NCBI GenBank assembly: GCA_030641665.1
Contig: DAOWHA010000049.1
Span: 1-19,541, forward strand
Reading direction: 5' to 3'
From: JAGLTA01 sp023142625
GTDB taxonomy: Bacteria > Patescibacteriota > Patescibacteriia > JAACEG01
DNA length: 19,541 nt
This document shows positions 6,847-13,252 of this stretch, one piece after another; positions within the stretch are counted from its first letter, which is position 1, and the number at the start of each line of letters is the position of its first letter. Below the pieces are notes generated by a model. It searched no databases. It was not told the DNA's origin and was given only the letters and a program-made list of their open reading frames with translations. The position numbers and the translations under genes are program-made.

Positions 6847-7044
6847 TCATTTAACTATATTAACAGATTGATTATTAATAGTCAATACTTGCGCTATTTG
6901 GCGCTTAAGCTTTCCTATCTCTTTTACATTCTTAAGTTGATTATTTGCGGCCTTAAACCTTAAATCGCGAATCTTATCGTTATTTTCCGTTAATATTCTG
7001 CTTAATTCTTCTTTTGATTTTGTTTTTAATTCCTTAAATTTCAT
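6847..7044 (-). CDS. rpmC: 50S ribosomal protein L29
   Basis: L29 lies at the tunnel exit next to L23 and helps dock nascent-chain factors. The 65-residue product has family length and two-helix character, with KFKELKTKSKEELSRILTEN at the start and the conserved LRFKAANNQLKNVKEIGKLKRQIAQVLT from about residue 28. The sequence is divergent but the position between rplP and rpsQ is canonical. A weak AAAGAAG lies 11 bases upstream of the ATG, not a convincing SD. Repeats flank it on both sides. Confidence 0.94.
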   Translation of the reverse strand: MKFKELKTKSKEELSRILTENNDKIRDLRFKAANNQLKNVKEIGKLKRQIAQVLTINNQSVNIVK

Positions 7045-7072
7045 ATTAATTTACTTCTTTAATAAATCCAAC

Positions 7073-7229
7073 TGTCTTTGCGAGGAGCCGAGCGAACGCA
7101 GTAAGAGAGAGCGACGAAGCAATCTCATTACTGAGCGAAAAAACTGTAATTATAGTTCCTTCTGTTTAGTAATGGGATTGCTTCGTCATTTCGTTCCGCT
7201 ACCGCTCCACTTCATTCCTCGCAAAGACA
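7073..7229. repeat. Intercistronic palindromic repeat, copy 4 (rplP/rpmC)
   Basis: A 157-base element with long tips (GAGGAGCCGAGCGAACGCAG on the left; TTCATTCCTCGCAAAGACA on the right). The apex ACTGTAATTATAGTTCCTTC is shared nearly base for base with copies 5 and 7, although the outer arms differ. It lies 11 bases from the rplP stop and 28 bases from the rpmC start. Confidence 0.9.
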
Positions 7230-7240
7230 TTTTATTTTAT

Positions 7241-7651
7241 TTATTTTTTAACAAACTTGCAATCAACTGGCAATTTATACGCTGCTAATCGCAGGGCTTT
7301 TTTAGCTTGATCTTCGTCTACGCCAGACATTTCAAACAGCATCATTCCGCTTCTGACAACAGCGACATAATGATCAACAGCGCCTTTTCCTTTTCCCATC
7401 CCAACCTCCGCGCTTTTCTGCGTTACTGGCTTATCTGGAAAAATTCTAATCCAAACCTTCCCTTTTCTTTTTATAAAATGAGTGATCACGCGCCTTGCGG
7501 ATTCAATTTGGCGCGAAGTTATCCATTTTGCCGATTGCGCCTTTATTCCGTAATCGCCAAAAGCGATAGTAACGCCAGAAGTGGCAATCTCTCTTTTTCT
7601 CCTTCTTCCTTTCATTGATTTTCTATATTTTGTTTTTTTTGGAGCTAACAT
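7241..7651 (-). CDS. rplP: 50S ribosomal protein L16
   Basis: L16 sits by the A-site tRNA elbow and is needed for the last steps of 50S maturation. The 136-residue product has MLAPKKTKYRKSMKGR at the start, the FGDYGIKAQSAKWITSRQIESARR region (about residues 31-54), VWIRIFPDKPVTQKSAEVGMGKGKGAVDHYVAVV in the centre, and a C-terminal EDQAKKALRLAAYKLPVDCKFV. All are typical. It lies between repeat copies 4 and 5. No SD. Confidence 0.97.
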   Translation of the reverse strand: MLAPKKTKYRKSMKGRRRKREIATSGVTIAFGDYGIKAQSAKWITSRQIESARRVITHFIKRKGKVWIRIFPDKPVTQKSAEVGMGKGKGAVDHYVAVVRSGMMLFEMSGVDEDQAKKALRLAAYKLPVDCKFVKK

Positions 7652-7686
7652 ATTTCAAATTAAAAATTAAAATGTATAAATCCCGC

Positions 7687-7797
7687 TGTCTTTGCGAGCG
7701 GAGTGCAACGGAGCGAAGCAATCTCATTACTGAACGAAAAATCTGTAATTATAGTTCCTTCTGCTTAGTAATGGGATTGCTTCGTCGGCTATCGCCT
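7687..7797. repeat. Intercistronic palindromic repeat, copy 5, right end missing (rpsC/rplP)
   Basis: The left arm is of the GAGCGGAGTGCAACGGAGCG type, as in copy 1, and the apex matches copies 4 and 7. The right arm stops after GATTGCTTCGTCGGCTATCGCC and lacks CTCGCAAAGACA, so only about 111 bases remain. The following 24 bases to the rpsC stop show no clear element sequence. Interestingly GGCTATCGCC matches the inverse of the common left arm rather than the right arm. Confidence 0.85.
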
Positions 7798-7821
7798 AAT
7801 AGTAAGCTTCGTTGCTTTGAT

Positions 7822-8484
7822 TTATGTTGTCTTGGTAATTAGATCTCCTTTATAAACCCAGACTTTTACGCCGAGTGTTCCGTAAGTCGTATAAGCTACT
7901 CTATGGGAATAATCAATATCAGCGCGCAGAGTGTGCAGAGGCAAATTTCCTAAAGTTACATGCTCGGTTCTGGCAATTTCCGCTCCGTTTAATCTTCCCG
8001 CTATCATTACCTTCACTCCTTTCGCGCCAGATTTATAAACGCGATCAGCCATCTGTTTCATAACTCTTCTAAATGGCATTCTTTTTTCCAAATCAGCAAC
8101 CGCCGACTGCGCTGTTAATTCCGCTGAAATTCTTGAATCCTTAACCTCTTTAATATTTAAATTTATCGTCGGCTTATTTTTTTTATTCTGATATTCTTTA
8201 AAAAATTTCTTAACAATCTCTTTTCGCAAATTTTCAATGCCAGCCCCTCCTCTACCGATAATTATACCCGGCTTGGAAGAATAGATATTTATATCAATAA
8301 TATTTCCTGATCTCTGAATATTTATTCTATCAATTCCAAAATTTATAGATTTAATTTTTAAATAATCCTTGATTAAAATATCTTGCCGCAGCAATTTGCT
8401 ATACTCTTTTTCAGAAAACCAATTAGAATCCCAGCTGTAAATGCTTAATAGCCTAAATGATTTTGGATTGACTTTTTGTCCCAT
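7822..8484 (-). CDS. rpsC: 30S ribosomal protein S3
   Basis: S3 lines the mRNA entry site with S4 and S5 and contributes to helicase activity. The 220-residue product starts MGQKVNPKSFRLLSIYSWDS, has a type II KH domain with the GxxG loop at residues 77-80 (GIIIGRGGAGIENLR), and the C-terminal domain with RRVMKQMADRVYKSGAKGVKVMIAGRLNGAEIARTE and GVKVWVYKGD. It is separated from rplV by 47 AT-rich bases, the only gap in the S10 gene stretch from rplC to rplN without a large repeat. No SD. Confidence 0.97.
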   Translation of the reverse strand: MGQKVNPKSFRLLSIYSWDSNWFSEKEYSKLLRQDILIKDYLKIKSINFGIDRINIQRSGNIIDINIYSSKPGIIIGRGGAGIENLRKEIVKKFFKEYQNKKNKPTINLNIKEVKDSRISAELTAQSAVADLEKRMPFRRVMKQMADRVYKSGAKGVKVMIAGRLNGAEIARTEHVTLGNLPLHTLRADIDYSHRVAYTTYGTLGVKVWVYKGDLITKTT

Positions 8485-8531
8485 AGATTCTTATATGTTT
8501 AAATGTTTATATGCTTTTATGCTTAAATATT

Positions 8532-9113
8532 TTAGTCTGATTTTCTCCTGAATACTGTTTTCATAAATCCGTCCTTGCCCTTTTTTCTAACAGTATCTAA
8601 ATGCGCTTTGTGGCGATGCTTGCCAGCCATTCTTTCGTCAAAAATCTCCTTGCCCTGCTCTTTTGTTTCTGGCTTGGCTTTTTTCATCTCTTTTTCTTTG
8701 CTTCTCTTGATTTCGCCCTTTGAAATATCGCTAACCGATTTTGGCGCTTCTATCGTTTTCTTTTTTGCGATTTTGTCAGCCTTCTCGCCTTCTAAAATAA
8801 CGCTGATATGCGAACTTTTCTTTCTAATCATACCAGCGCGCCCAAATGCTCTCGGCTTCCATCTTTTTAAAACAGATGCTTGATCAACTCGTATCTCTTT
8901 AATATGCAGCCCGTCTTTTTCAATTTCAAAATTATGAAAAGCGTTCGCCATCGCTGAATTAAGCAATTTCGCAACCGGCTTTACCGCCTTTTTATTTATA
9001 AAGCGCAGTTGGACTAATGCCTGCTCAGCGCCCATATTTCGGATAGCGTCAACAACCAGCCTCACTTTTTTAGGGCTCATTTTAATATATTTTGCTTTTG
9101 CTTTAATTTCCAT
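8532..9113 (-). CDS. rplV: 50S ribosomal protein L22 with long basic C-terminal tail
   Basis: L22 lines the peptide exit tunnel with its hairpin loop. The first about 110 residues are the standard domain: KYIKMSPKKVRLVVDAIRNM, AVKPVAKLLNSAMANAFHNF and VDQASVLKRWKPRAFGRAGMIRKKSSHISVIL. A further about 80 residues, rich in Lys, Glu and Arg and probably disordered, extend to residue 193, ending GKHRHKAHLDTVRKKGKDGFMKTVFRRKSD. Family members usually stop near residue 110-115. The tail is in the same frame with no sign of frameshift. It lies between rpsS and rpsC. No SD. Confidence 0.96.
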   Translation of the reverse strand: MEIKAKAKYIKMSPKKVRLVVDAIRNMGAEQALVQLRFINKKAVKPVAKLLNSAMANAFHNFEIEKDGLHIKEIRVDQASVLKRWKPRAFGRAGMIRKKSSHISVILEGEKADKIAKKKTIEAPKSVSDISKGEIKRSKEKEMKKAKPETKEQGKEIFDERMAGKHRHKAHLDTVRKKGKDGFMKTVFRRKSD

Positions 9114-9156
9114 TTTTATAAATAATTAAATTTAACATTTCTATCTTTGATATTTT

Positions 9157-9332
9157 TGTCTTTGCGAGGAGGCGATAGCCGACGCGGCAATCTCATTACT
9201 GAGCGAACAAATCTTTAATTATAAGTATCTATTCGCTCAGTAATGAGATTGTCGCCCTATCGGGTAACCACCCGTTAGGCGTGGCTTCGTCGCTCCTCTC
9301 TCGCTTCGCTCGTTCAACTCCTCGCAAAGACA
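9157..9332. repeat. Intercistronic palindromic repeat, copy 6 (rpsS/rplV), with 33-base insert
   Basis: A 176-base element with the common left arm (GGCGATAGCCGACGCGGC). The right arm carries the 33-base hairpin insert at 9252-9284 (TCGCCCTATCGGGTAACCACC...), placed between ATTG and CTTCGTCG. The apex (AATCTTTAATTATAAGTATC) is close to that of copy 9. It lies 35 bases from the rpsS stop. Confidence 0.92.
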
Positions 9333-9367
9333 GTGTAATTTATGCCTTAGTAATTATAAAATATCTA

Positions 9368-9649
9368 CTACTTTTTTGTCTGCTCTTTTGCCATCTTTCC
9401 TCCGTGCGCGACAAATTTTCTTGTTGGAGAAAATTCTCCGAGTTTGTGTCCGACCATTGCTTCAGAAATAAAAACCGGAATATGCATTTTGCCGTTATGC
9501 ACTCCGATAGTGAACCCTACCATATCAGGAGAGATTGCGCAAGCCCTGTCCCAAACTTTAATAACGGTCTTGTCGCCCTGCTTTAATTTTTTTATCTTTT
9601 TCAGCAATTTTTCGTTTATATACGGACCTTTTTTAAGTGATCTTGACAT
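9368..9649 (-). CDS. rpsS: 30S ribosomal protein S19
   Basis: S19 binds 16S rRNA in the head with S13 and touches the A-site finger. The 93-residue product shows the family core: MSRSLKKGPYINEKLLKKI at the start, IKVWDRACAISPDMVGFTIGVHNGKMHIPVFISEAMVGHKLGEFSPTRKF in the centre and an HGG near the end. The start codon region ATGTCAAG, read on the other strand, supplies the TTGACA box of a plus-strand promoter for the small-gene cassette that separates rpsS from rplB. No SD. Confidence 0.97.
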   Translation of the reverse strand: MSRSLKKGPYINEKLLKKIKKLKQGDKTVIKVWDRACAISPDMVGFTIGVHNGKMHIPVFISEAMVGHKLGEFSPTRKFVAHGGKMAKEQTKK

Positions 9650-9671
9650 ATTTTAATTTTATTGTTAAGTT
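9643..9671 (+). promoter_or_regulatory. Promoter candidate for the two-gene plus-strand cassette
   Basis: TTGACA (9643-9648) is followed after 17 bases by TAAGTT (9666-9671), preceded by TGT, giving an extended -10 pattern (TGnTAnnnT). The -10 core matches three of six. The -35 box overlaps the rpsS start codon on the opposite strand. The predicted start of RNA is about 40 bases before the first small gene. Confidence 0.4.
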
Positions 9672-9717
9672 AATTTAATTGTTTTTAATTTTTTTATAAA
9701 CCTAAAAGGAGGAAAAA

Positions 9718-9864
9718 ATGGATCAATTTTGCGATAAAAAATACTGCGTAAAATGCGGTAAGGCTCTTTTTTCAAGCAAACCTTGGGACAAACCACTCGG
9801 AAAACCTGAATATAAATCTAATAAATGCAGTCTCTGTGAAAAAATGGAAAAGGAGGAGGAATGA
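9718..9864 (+). CDS. Small zinc-ribbon-like protein, antisense to the operon
   Basis: I do not recognise this 48-residue product. It begins MDQFCDKKYCVKCGKALF and carries two CxxC pairs, Cys10/Cys13 and Cys37/Cys40, plus an extra Cys5; this spacing suits a single zinc-binding knuckle or ribbon. The rest is Lys/Pro-rich with an acidic Glu-Glu-Glu end. It has a textbook SD, AAAAGGAGG at 9704-9712, five bases before the ATG. Its stop overlaps the next gene's start (ATGA), which suggests translational coupling. It runs opposite to rpsS and rplB. A role in nucleic-acid binding is only a guess. Confidence 0.75.
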   Translation: MDQFCDKKYCVKCGKALFSSKPWDKPLGKPEYKSNKCSLCEKMEKEEE

Positions 9865-10046
9865 AAAAATTTAAACTCATAGTACCTGATTTAAATGAAT
9901 ATCAGGCAAAAAAAATTTTAGACGAAATAGGGAATGGTAGATGTTCTATTGATCCTTATATAAAAAACAAAATTGTCCTTTGTGTTTTAACGGCAGAAAA
10001 AATAAACAGCGAGGAGGTAAATAAAATCATATCGCTATCTGAATAA
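9861..10046 (+). CDS. Small unrecognised protein, second gene of plus-strand cassette
   Basis: The 61-residue product (MKKFKLIVPDLNEYQAKKIL...) is not recognised. The pattern looks like strand-helix-strand-strand-helix: a beta strand at 3-9, an amphipathic helix at 12-23, strands near 36-47 (IKNKIVLCVLTA) and a final helix (SEEVNKIISLSE). That is compatible with a small ferredoxin-like or ACT-like half fold, but this is inference. Its start overlaps the preceding stop in ATGA, and GGAGGAGG at 9852-9859, inside the preceding gene's last codons, serves as SD. A strong plus-strand terminator follows 30 bases after the stop. Confidence 0.78.
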   Translation: MKKFKLIVPDLNEYQAKKILDEIGNGRCSIDPYIKNKIVLCVLTAEKINSEEVNKIISLSE

Positions 10047-10075
10047 CTAATATTTCATTTAGTTGGCGGCAAATC

Positions 10076-10133
10076 AACGGCGGCGATGGAACCGAGAATA
10101 TAATCTCAGTTTCATTGCCGCCGTTTTCCTTTT
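10076..10133 (+). terminator. Intrinsic terminator of the two-gene cassette
   Basis: A 21-bp stem with one mismatch and two G-T pairs (10076-10096 with 10105-10125, containing AACGGCGGCGATGG) and an 8-base loop is followed on the plus strand by TTTTCCTTTT. On the operon strand there is no U-tract after the hairpin, so the operon should not be stopped. Confidence 0.8.
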
Positions 10134-10160
10134 GGTTTAAAGAACCAGCCTTTCCCTTTT

Positions 10161-10334
10161 TGTCTTTGCGAGGAGGCGATAGCCGACGCGGCAATCTCAT
10201 TACTAAACGAAAAAATCTGTAATTATAGTTCCTTCTGCTTAGTAATGTGATTGTCACCCTATCGGGTGACCACCCGTTAGGCGTGGCTTCGTCGCGCCTC
10301 TCTCGCTTCGCTCGTTCAACTCCTCGCAAAGACA
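10161..10334. repeat. Intercistronic palindromic repeat, copy 7 (rplB/rpsS side), with insert
   Basis: A 174-base element with the common left arm, the apex type of copies 4 and 5 (CTGTAATTATAGTTCCTTCTG), and the 33-base hairpin insert at 10254-10286. It ends nine bases from the rplB stop codon, between rplB and the plus-strand terminator. Confidence 0.92.
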
Positions 10335-10343
10335 AATATGGAC

Positions 10344-11189
10344 CTACTTTCTCTTCTTCTTCCTTCTCTGAATTATCAATTTCCCTGACGCTTTCTTTTT
10401 ATTTCTTGTCTTAACCCCGAGCGCTGGCTTTCCCCAAGGCGTTTTCGGATGCTTTAAGCCGATCGGGTTTCGCGCTTCTCCTCCGCCGTGCGGGTGATCG
10501 CAAGGGTTCATAACCTTTCCGCGAACAGTCGGCTTTATTCCTTTGTGCCGCATCCTCCCTGCTTTTCCCCAACGAATTAATCTATAATCAGGGTTGCTTG
10601 CCTGCCCGATTGTTGCCATACATTCTTTCGGAACCAGCCTTATCTCCCCTGACGGCATTTTCAACTGCGCATATTTTCCTTCAGTGCCCATCACTTTAAC
10701 GGAAGTCCCAGCTCCCCGCGCGATTTGAGCGCCCTTGCCAGGAATCATTTCTATATTAAAAACATTTATGCCTTGCGGAATATATTCTAACATCATTCTG
10801 TTTCCATTTTTTATTTCCACTTCTTTTTTCTGTGAAGACAAAACTTTATCCCCTACTTTTAAGCCGATCGGCGCTATGACATAACTTTTTTTGCCGTCTT
10901 TATATTCAATCAAGGCGAGTCTTGCCCCGCGATTCGGATCATATTCAATTGATGAAACTTTCGCGACATCGTCAAATCTATTCTGTTTAAAATCTATAAT
11001 TCTTATAAATCTTTTTGCGCCTCCGCCGCGATGTCTGATTGTAATCTTACCTTGATTGTTTCGTCCGCCCTTTCTTTTTTTAATCACTGTTAAAGACTTT
11101 TCAGGCCTTTTTTTGGTAATGTCTGAAAAATCCTGAACTGATGAGTTCCGTCTTCCCGCGGTGGTTGGTTTGTATATTTTAATACCCAT
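10344..11189 (-). CDS. rplB: 50S ribosomal protein L2
   Basis: L2 is a primary 23S rRNA binder close to the peptidyl-transferase centre and needed for subunit joining. The 281-residue product matches family length: RKGGRNNQGKITIRHRGGGAKR (about 39-60), the SH3-like central region, and the conserved loop MNPCDHPHGGGEARNPIG with His232 and His234 in the HPHGGG core. The C-terminal tail is basic (KKASGKLIIQRRKKKRK). It is followed by repeat copy 7 and the plus-strand cassette, and preceded by copy 8. No SD. Confidence 0.98.
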   Translation of the reverse strand: MGIKIYKPTTAGRRNSSVQDFSDITKKRPEKSLTVIKKRKGGRNNQGKITIRHRGGGAKRFIRIIDFKQNRFDDVAKVSSIEYDPNRGARLALIEYKDGKKSYVIAPIGLKVGDKVLSSQKKEVEIKNGNRMMLEYIPQGINVFNIEMIPGKGAQIARGAGTSVKVMGTEGKYAQLKMPSGEIRLVPKECMATIGQASNPDYRLIRWGKAGRMRHKGIKPTVRGKVMNPCDHPHGGGEARNPIGLKHPKTPWGKPALGVKTRNKKKASGKLIIQRRKKKRK

Positions 11190-11233
11190 AAAAAAATTCT
11201 TATTTCTTTAAATTGCAAAATATTAAATTCATC

Positions 11234-11406
11234 TGTCTTTGCGAGGAGGCGATAGCCGACGCGGCAATCCCATTACTAAGTGGAATAAACTGTAATTATA
11301 GACTTTTCTGCTCAGTAATGAGATTGTCACCCTATCGGGTGACCACCCGTTAGGCGTGGCTTCGTCGCTCTCTCTCGCTTCGCTCGCTCGGCTCCTCGCA
11401 AAGACA
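11234..11406. repeat. Intercistronic palindromic repeat, copy 8 (rplW/rplB), with insert
   Basis: A 173-base element. From AATAAACTGTAATTATAG through the insert (11327-11359) to CGTCGC it is identical to copy 11; the two differ mainly at the tips. It lies 24 bases from the rplW stop and 44 bases from the rplB start. Confidence 0.92.
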
Positions 11407-11430
11407 AGAGAATAAAATATCTCGTTCATT

Positions 11431-11925
11431 TTATACTCCCTCATAAACTTCAATCTTCTCTCCTTTTTTTAGCGTAACGATAGCTTTTCGCCAATCTTTT
11501 CTTTTGCCGCTAACCCGTCCAGATCTGACTTTTTTCCCTTTCATATTGATCATATTAACAGCTATCGGCTTAACTCCGTAAACTTCTTGAATCGCTTTCT
11601 TAACTTCTATTTTATTGGCTTTTTTCGCAACCACAAATCCGTATTTATCAAAAACTCCCATATCGGTAATTTTTTCCGTAATTAGCGGATTAACTAAAAC
11701 GCGATGAGCGTTGCTAATCACTTTTCCGCTTTTGGGTTTTTGCGCGACAGCCGCTTTTTTAACTTTTTTTTCTTTCGTTATCTTCTTGCTAATTTTTGCT
11801 TCGCTCTTTTTCACATCCTTTTTAATAACTGCTTCTTTCTGCTTATCGTCCTTTTGCGCCGCTGCTTCGTCTTTTCTGTCCGCGCCAATGCTAATCTTTT
11901 TTTTAAACTTATCTAAAATTCCCAT
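11431..11925 (-). CDS. rplW: 50S ribosomal protein L23 with long N-terminal extension
   Basis: L23 sits at the peptide exit site and docks trigger factor and SRP. The family domain starts at about residue 71 (SNAHRVLVNPLITEKITDM) and includes YGFVVAKKANKIEVKKAIQEVYGVKPIAVNMINMKGKKVR. The preceding 70 residues, MGILDKFKKK followed by a Lys/Ala/Asp-rich low-complexity stretch, are not part of normal bacterial L23, which is about 95-100 residues. The only in-frame ATG upstream of the domain is at 11923-11925, and the extension is open and basic throughout, so I accept it. No SD. It lies between copies 8 and 9 of the repeat. Confidence 0.94.
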   Translation of the reverse strand: MGILDKFKKKISIGADRKDEAAAQKDDKQKEAVIKKDVKKSEAKISKKITKEKKVKKAAVAQKPKSGKVISNAHRVLVNPLITEKITDMGVFDKYGFVVAKKANKIEVKKAIQEVYGVKPIAVNMINMKGKKVRSGRVSGKRKDWRKAIVTLKKGEKIEVYEGV

Positions 11926-11984
11926 ATTATTTAAAATTACAAATTACATAAACCACGCTATCTTTGCAAAAAATTTTCCTTTTC

Positions 11985-12160
11985 TGTCTTTGCGAGGAGG
12001 CGATAGCCGACGCGGCAATCTCATTACTGAACGAACAAATCTTTAATCATAAATATCTATTCGCTCAGTAATGAGATTGTCACCCTATCGGATGACCACC
12101 CGTTAGGCGTGGCTTCGTCGCGCCTCTCTCGCTTCGCTCGTTCAGCTCCTCGCAAAGACA
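11985..12160. repeat. Intercistronic palindromic repeat, copy 9 (rplD/rplW), with insert
   Basis: A 176-base element with the common left arm and the 33-base insert at 12080-12112 (one change, CGGATGACC for CGGGTGACC, weakens its stem). The apex AATCTTTAATCATAAATATC resembles copy 6. A short TATCTTTGCAAAAAA at about 11959-11973, outside the element, looks like a vestigial second left end. Confidence 0.9.
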
Positions 12161-12203
12161 AGATAATAAGACACTGCAAAAACATCCTTCGCAAAAATAA
12201 ATT

Positions 12204-12893
12204 TTATAAATATACTTCTTCAATCTTTTTAACTGCTCCGACTGTTGTTATTAAATACTTATATTTTAAAACTTCAACTGTATTTAAGCAATTAGGTTTA
12301 ATTGTTTTAATATTTGGAATATTTTTTGCAGATTTTACTATATTTTCCGACTTATCGCTTAAAATTAACAAGATGCTATCTTTTCTTTTTTTGCTTCTAT
12401 TTTTTCTCTCATCCGATTTATCAATTTTGCTTTTTATAATTTTCTCGTCTATTTTCTTTAATATTTCAACGATTTTTTTAGTCTGAATTTTTTTCAATTC
12501 AATCTTGTCAAACAGAATTATTTTTTCATTTTTAACTTTATCTGAAAGGCACATAAAAAGAGCTTTCTTTTTCATTTTTTTATTTATCTTTAAAGAAAAA
12601 TTCCGCTCTTTTGTAGGTCCGAAAGTTACGCCGCCGCCAATCCAGATCGGAGATCTGCTTGATCCAGCTCTTGCTCTTCCCGTTCCTTTCTGCTTCCATG
12701 GCTTTTTCCCCCCTCCGCGGACTTCGCTTCTGTCTTTTGCGTGCGCCAATACCTGCCTTGAATTCGCCTGCTGCGCGACAACTACCTGCTTAATCAGCGA
12801 TGGTTTCGCTTTCACGCCGAAAACCGCCGGATTCAATTCCTGCTTCCCGATTTCATCTAATTGCTGATTATATTTTTTAACAACTATTGACAT
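12204..12893 (-). CDS. rplD: 50S ribosomal protein L4
   Basis: L4 lines the exit tunnel and, in E. coli, controls the S10 operon by autoregulation. The 229-residue product has the conserved loop HAKDRSEVRGGGKKPWKQKGTGRARAGSSRSPIWIGGGVTFGPTKERNFSLKINKKMKKKAL (about residues 51-113), which is the tunnel-reaching part. It is slightly longer than usual because of a Lys/Asp/Ser-rich insertion near residues 150-170. Its start (ATGTCAATAG) read on the other strand supplies the -35 box of a plus-strand promoter. No SD. Confidence 0.96.
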   Translation of the reverse strand: MSIVVKKYNQQLDEIGKQELNPAVFGVKAKPSLIKQVVVAQQANSRQVLAHAKDRSEVRGGGKKPWKQKGTGRARAGSSRSPIWIGGGVTFGPTKERNFSLKINKKMKKKALFMCLSDKVKNEKIILFDKIELKKIQTKKIVEILKKIDEKIIKSKIDKSDERKNRSKKRKDSILLILSDKSENIVKSAKNIPNIKTIKPNCLNTVEVLKYKYLITTVGAVKKIEEVYL

Positions 12894-12915
12894 AATAAAT
12901 GAATTATGCTATATT
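12887..12915 (+). promoter_or_regulatory. Strong plus-strand promoter for the small gene at 12991
   Basis: A perfect TTGACA (12887-12892), a 17-base spacer and TATATT (12910-12915, five of six), with TGC directly before the -10 giving an extended -10 element. The -35 box overlaps the rplD start codon on the opposite strand. The RNA would start near 12922, about 70 bases before the small gene. Confidence 0.7.
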
Positions 12916-12990
12916 GATTTATTGCTTTAGATTATTTGATTGGCAAATAATTTAGAGTGAAAAACTAATATTTTAAAAGGGAGGGAAATT

Positions 12991-13143
12991 ATGAAATGGT
13001 ATGTCATTTCATTAACAGGTAATCAGGTGGTTGATTGGTTAAATAAAAAGGAATTGAAACCAGAGAATATAAAAATTCTCTCCGAAGAACCACAATACAC
13101 AAATGGAGATTTTTTAATTTTTTATTATAGCGATAAAGAATAA
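12991..13143 (+). CDS. Small unrecognised protein of the second plus-strand cassette
   Basis: The 50-residue product starts MKWYVISLTGNQVVDWLNKK and is not recognised. It seems to be strand (2-8), helix (10-20), then two strands (about 26-31 and 40-47, FLIFYY) with an acidic end. The layout resembles the 61-residue small protein at 9861-10046, though direct sequence similarity is slight. It has a strong SD (AAAAGGGAGGG, 12975-12985), a near-consensus promoter upstream, and an intrinsic terminator beginning 24 bases after the stop, so it looks like a complete monocistronic unit set against the rplC-to-rplD direction of transcription. Confidence 0.78.
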   Translation: MKWYVISLTGNQVVDWLNKKELKPENIKILSEEPQYTNGDFLIFYYSDKE

Positions 13144-13166
13144 AAAGTTAAAAAATCTACGATGTA

Positions 13167-13226
13167 AGCCAGCACGGCGGTTAAAACTATAAAAATGGTT
13201 TTGACTGCTCTGCTGGTTCTTTTTTT
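13167..13226 (+). terminator. Intrinsic terminator of the single-gene cassette
   Basis: A 21-bp stem with one mismatch and four G-T pairs (13167-13187 with 13198-13218, containing CCAGCA/TGCTGG) and a 10-base loop, followed by seven T residues (13220-13226). The opposite strand has no T-run after the hairpin, so it acts only on the plus strand. Confidence 0.85.
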
Positions 13227-13252
13227 GTTTTCAAAAAACTAATCTTTTATCA

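Noticed and set aside
10027..10335. Open frame of about 100 codons on the minus strand across repeat copy 7; similar frames over copies 8, 9 and 11
   Set aside because: The translations (for example DEATPNGWSPDRVTI) are the same because they come from the repeat itself; they have no SD and their frame changes between copies.
13167..13226. Terminator for the ribosomal operon
   Set aside because: The T-run follows the hairpin only on the plus strand; the operon strand has no U-tract there.
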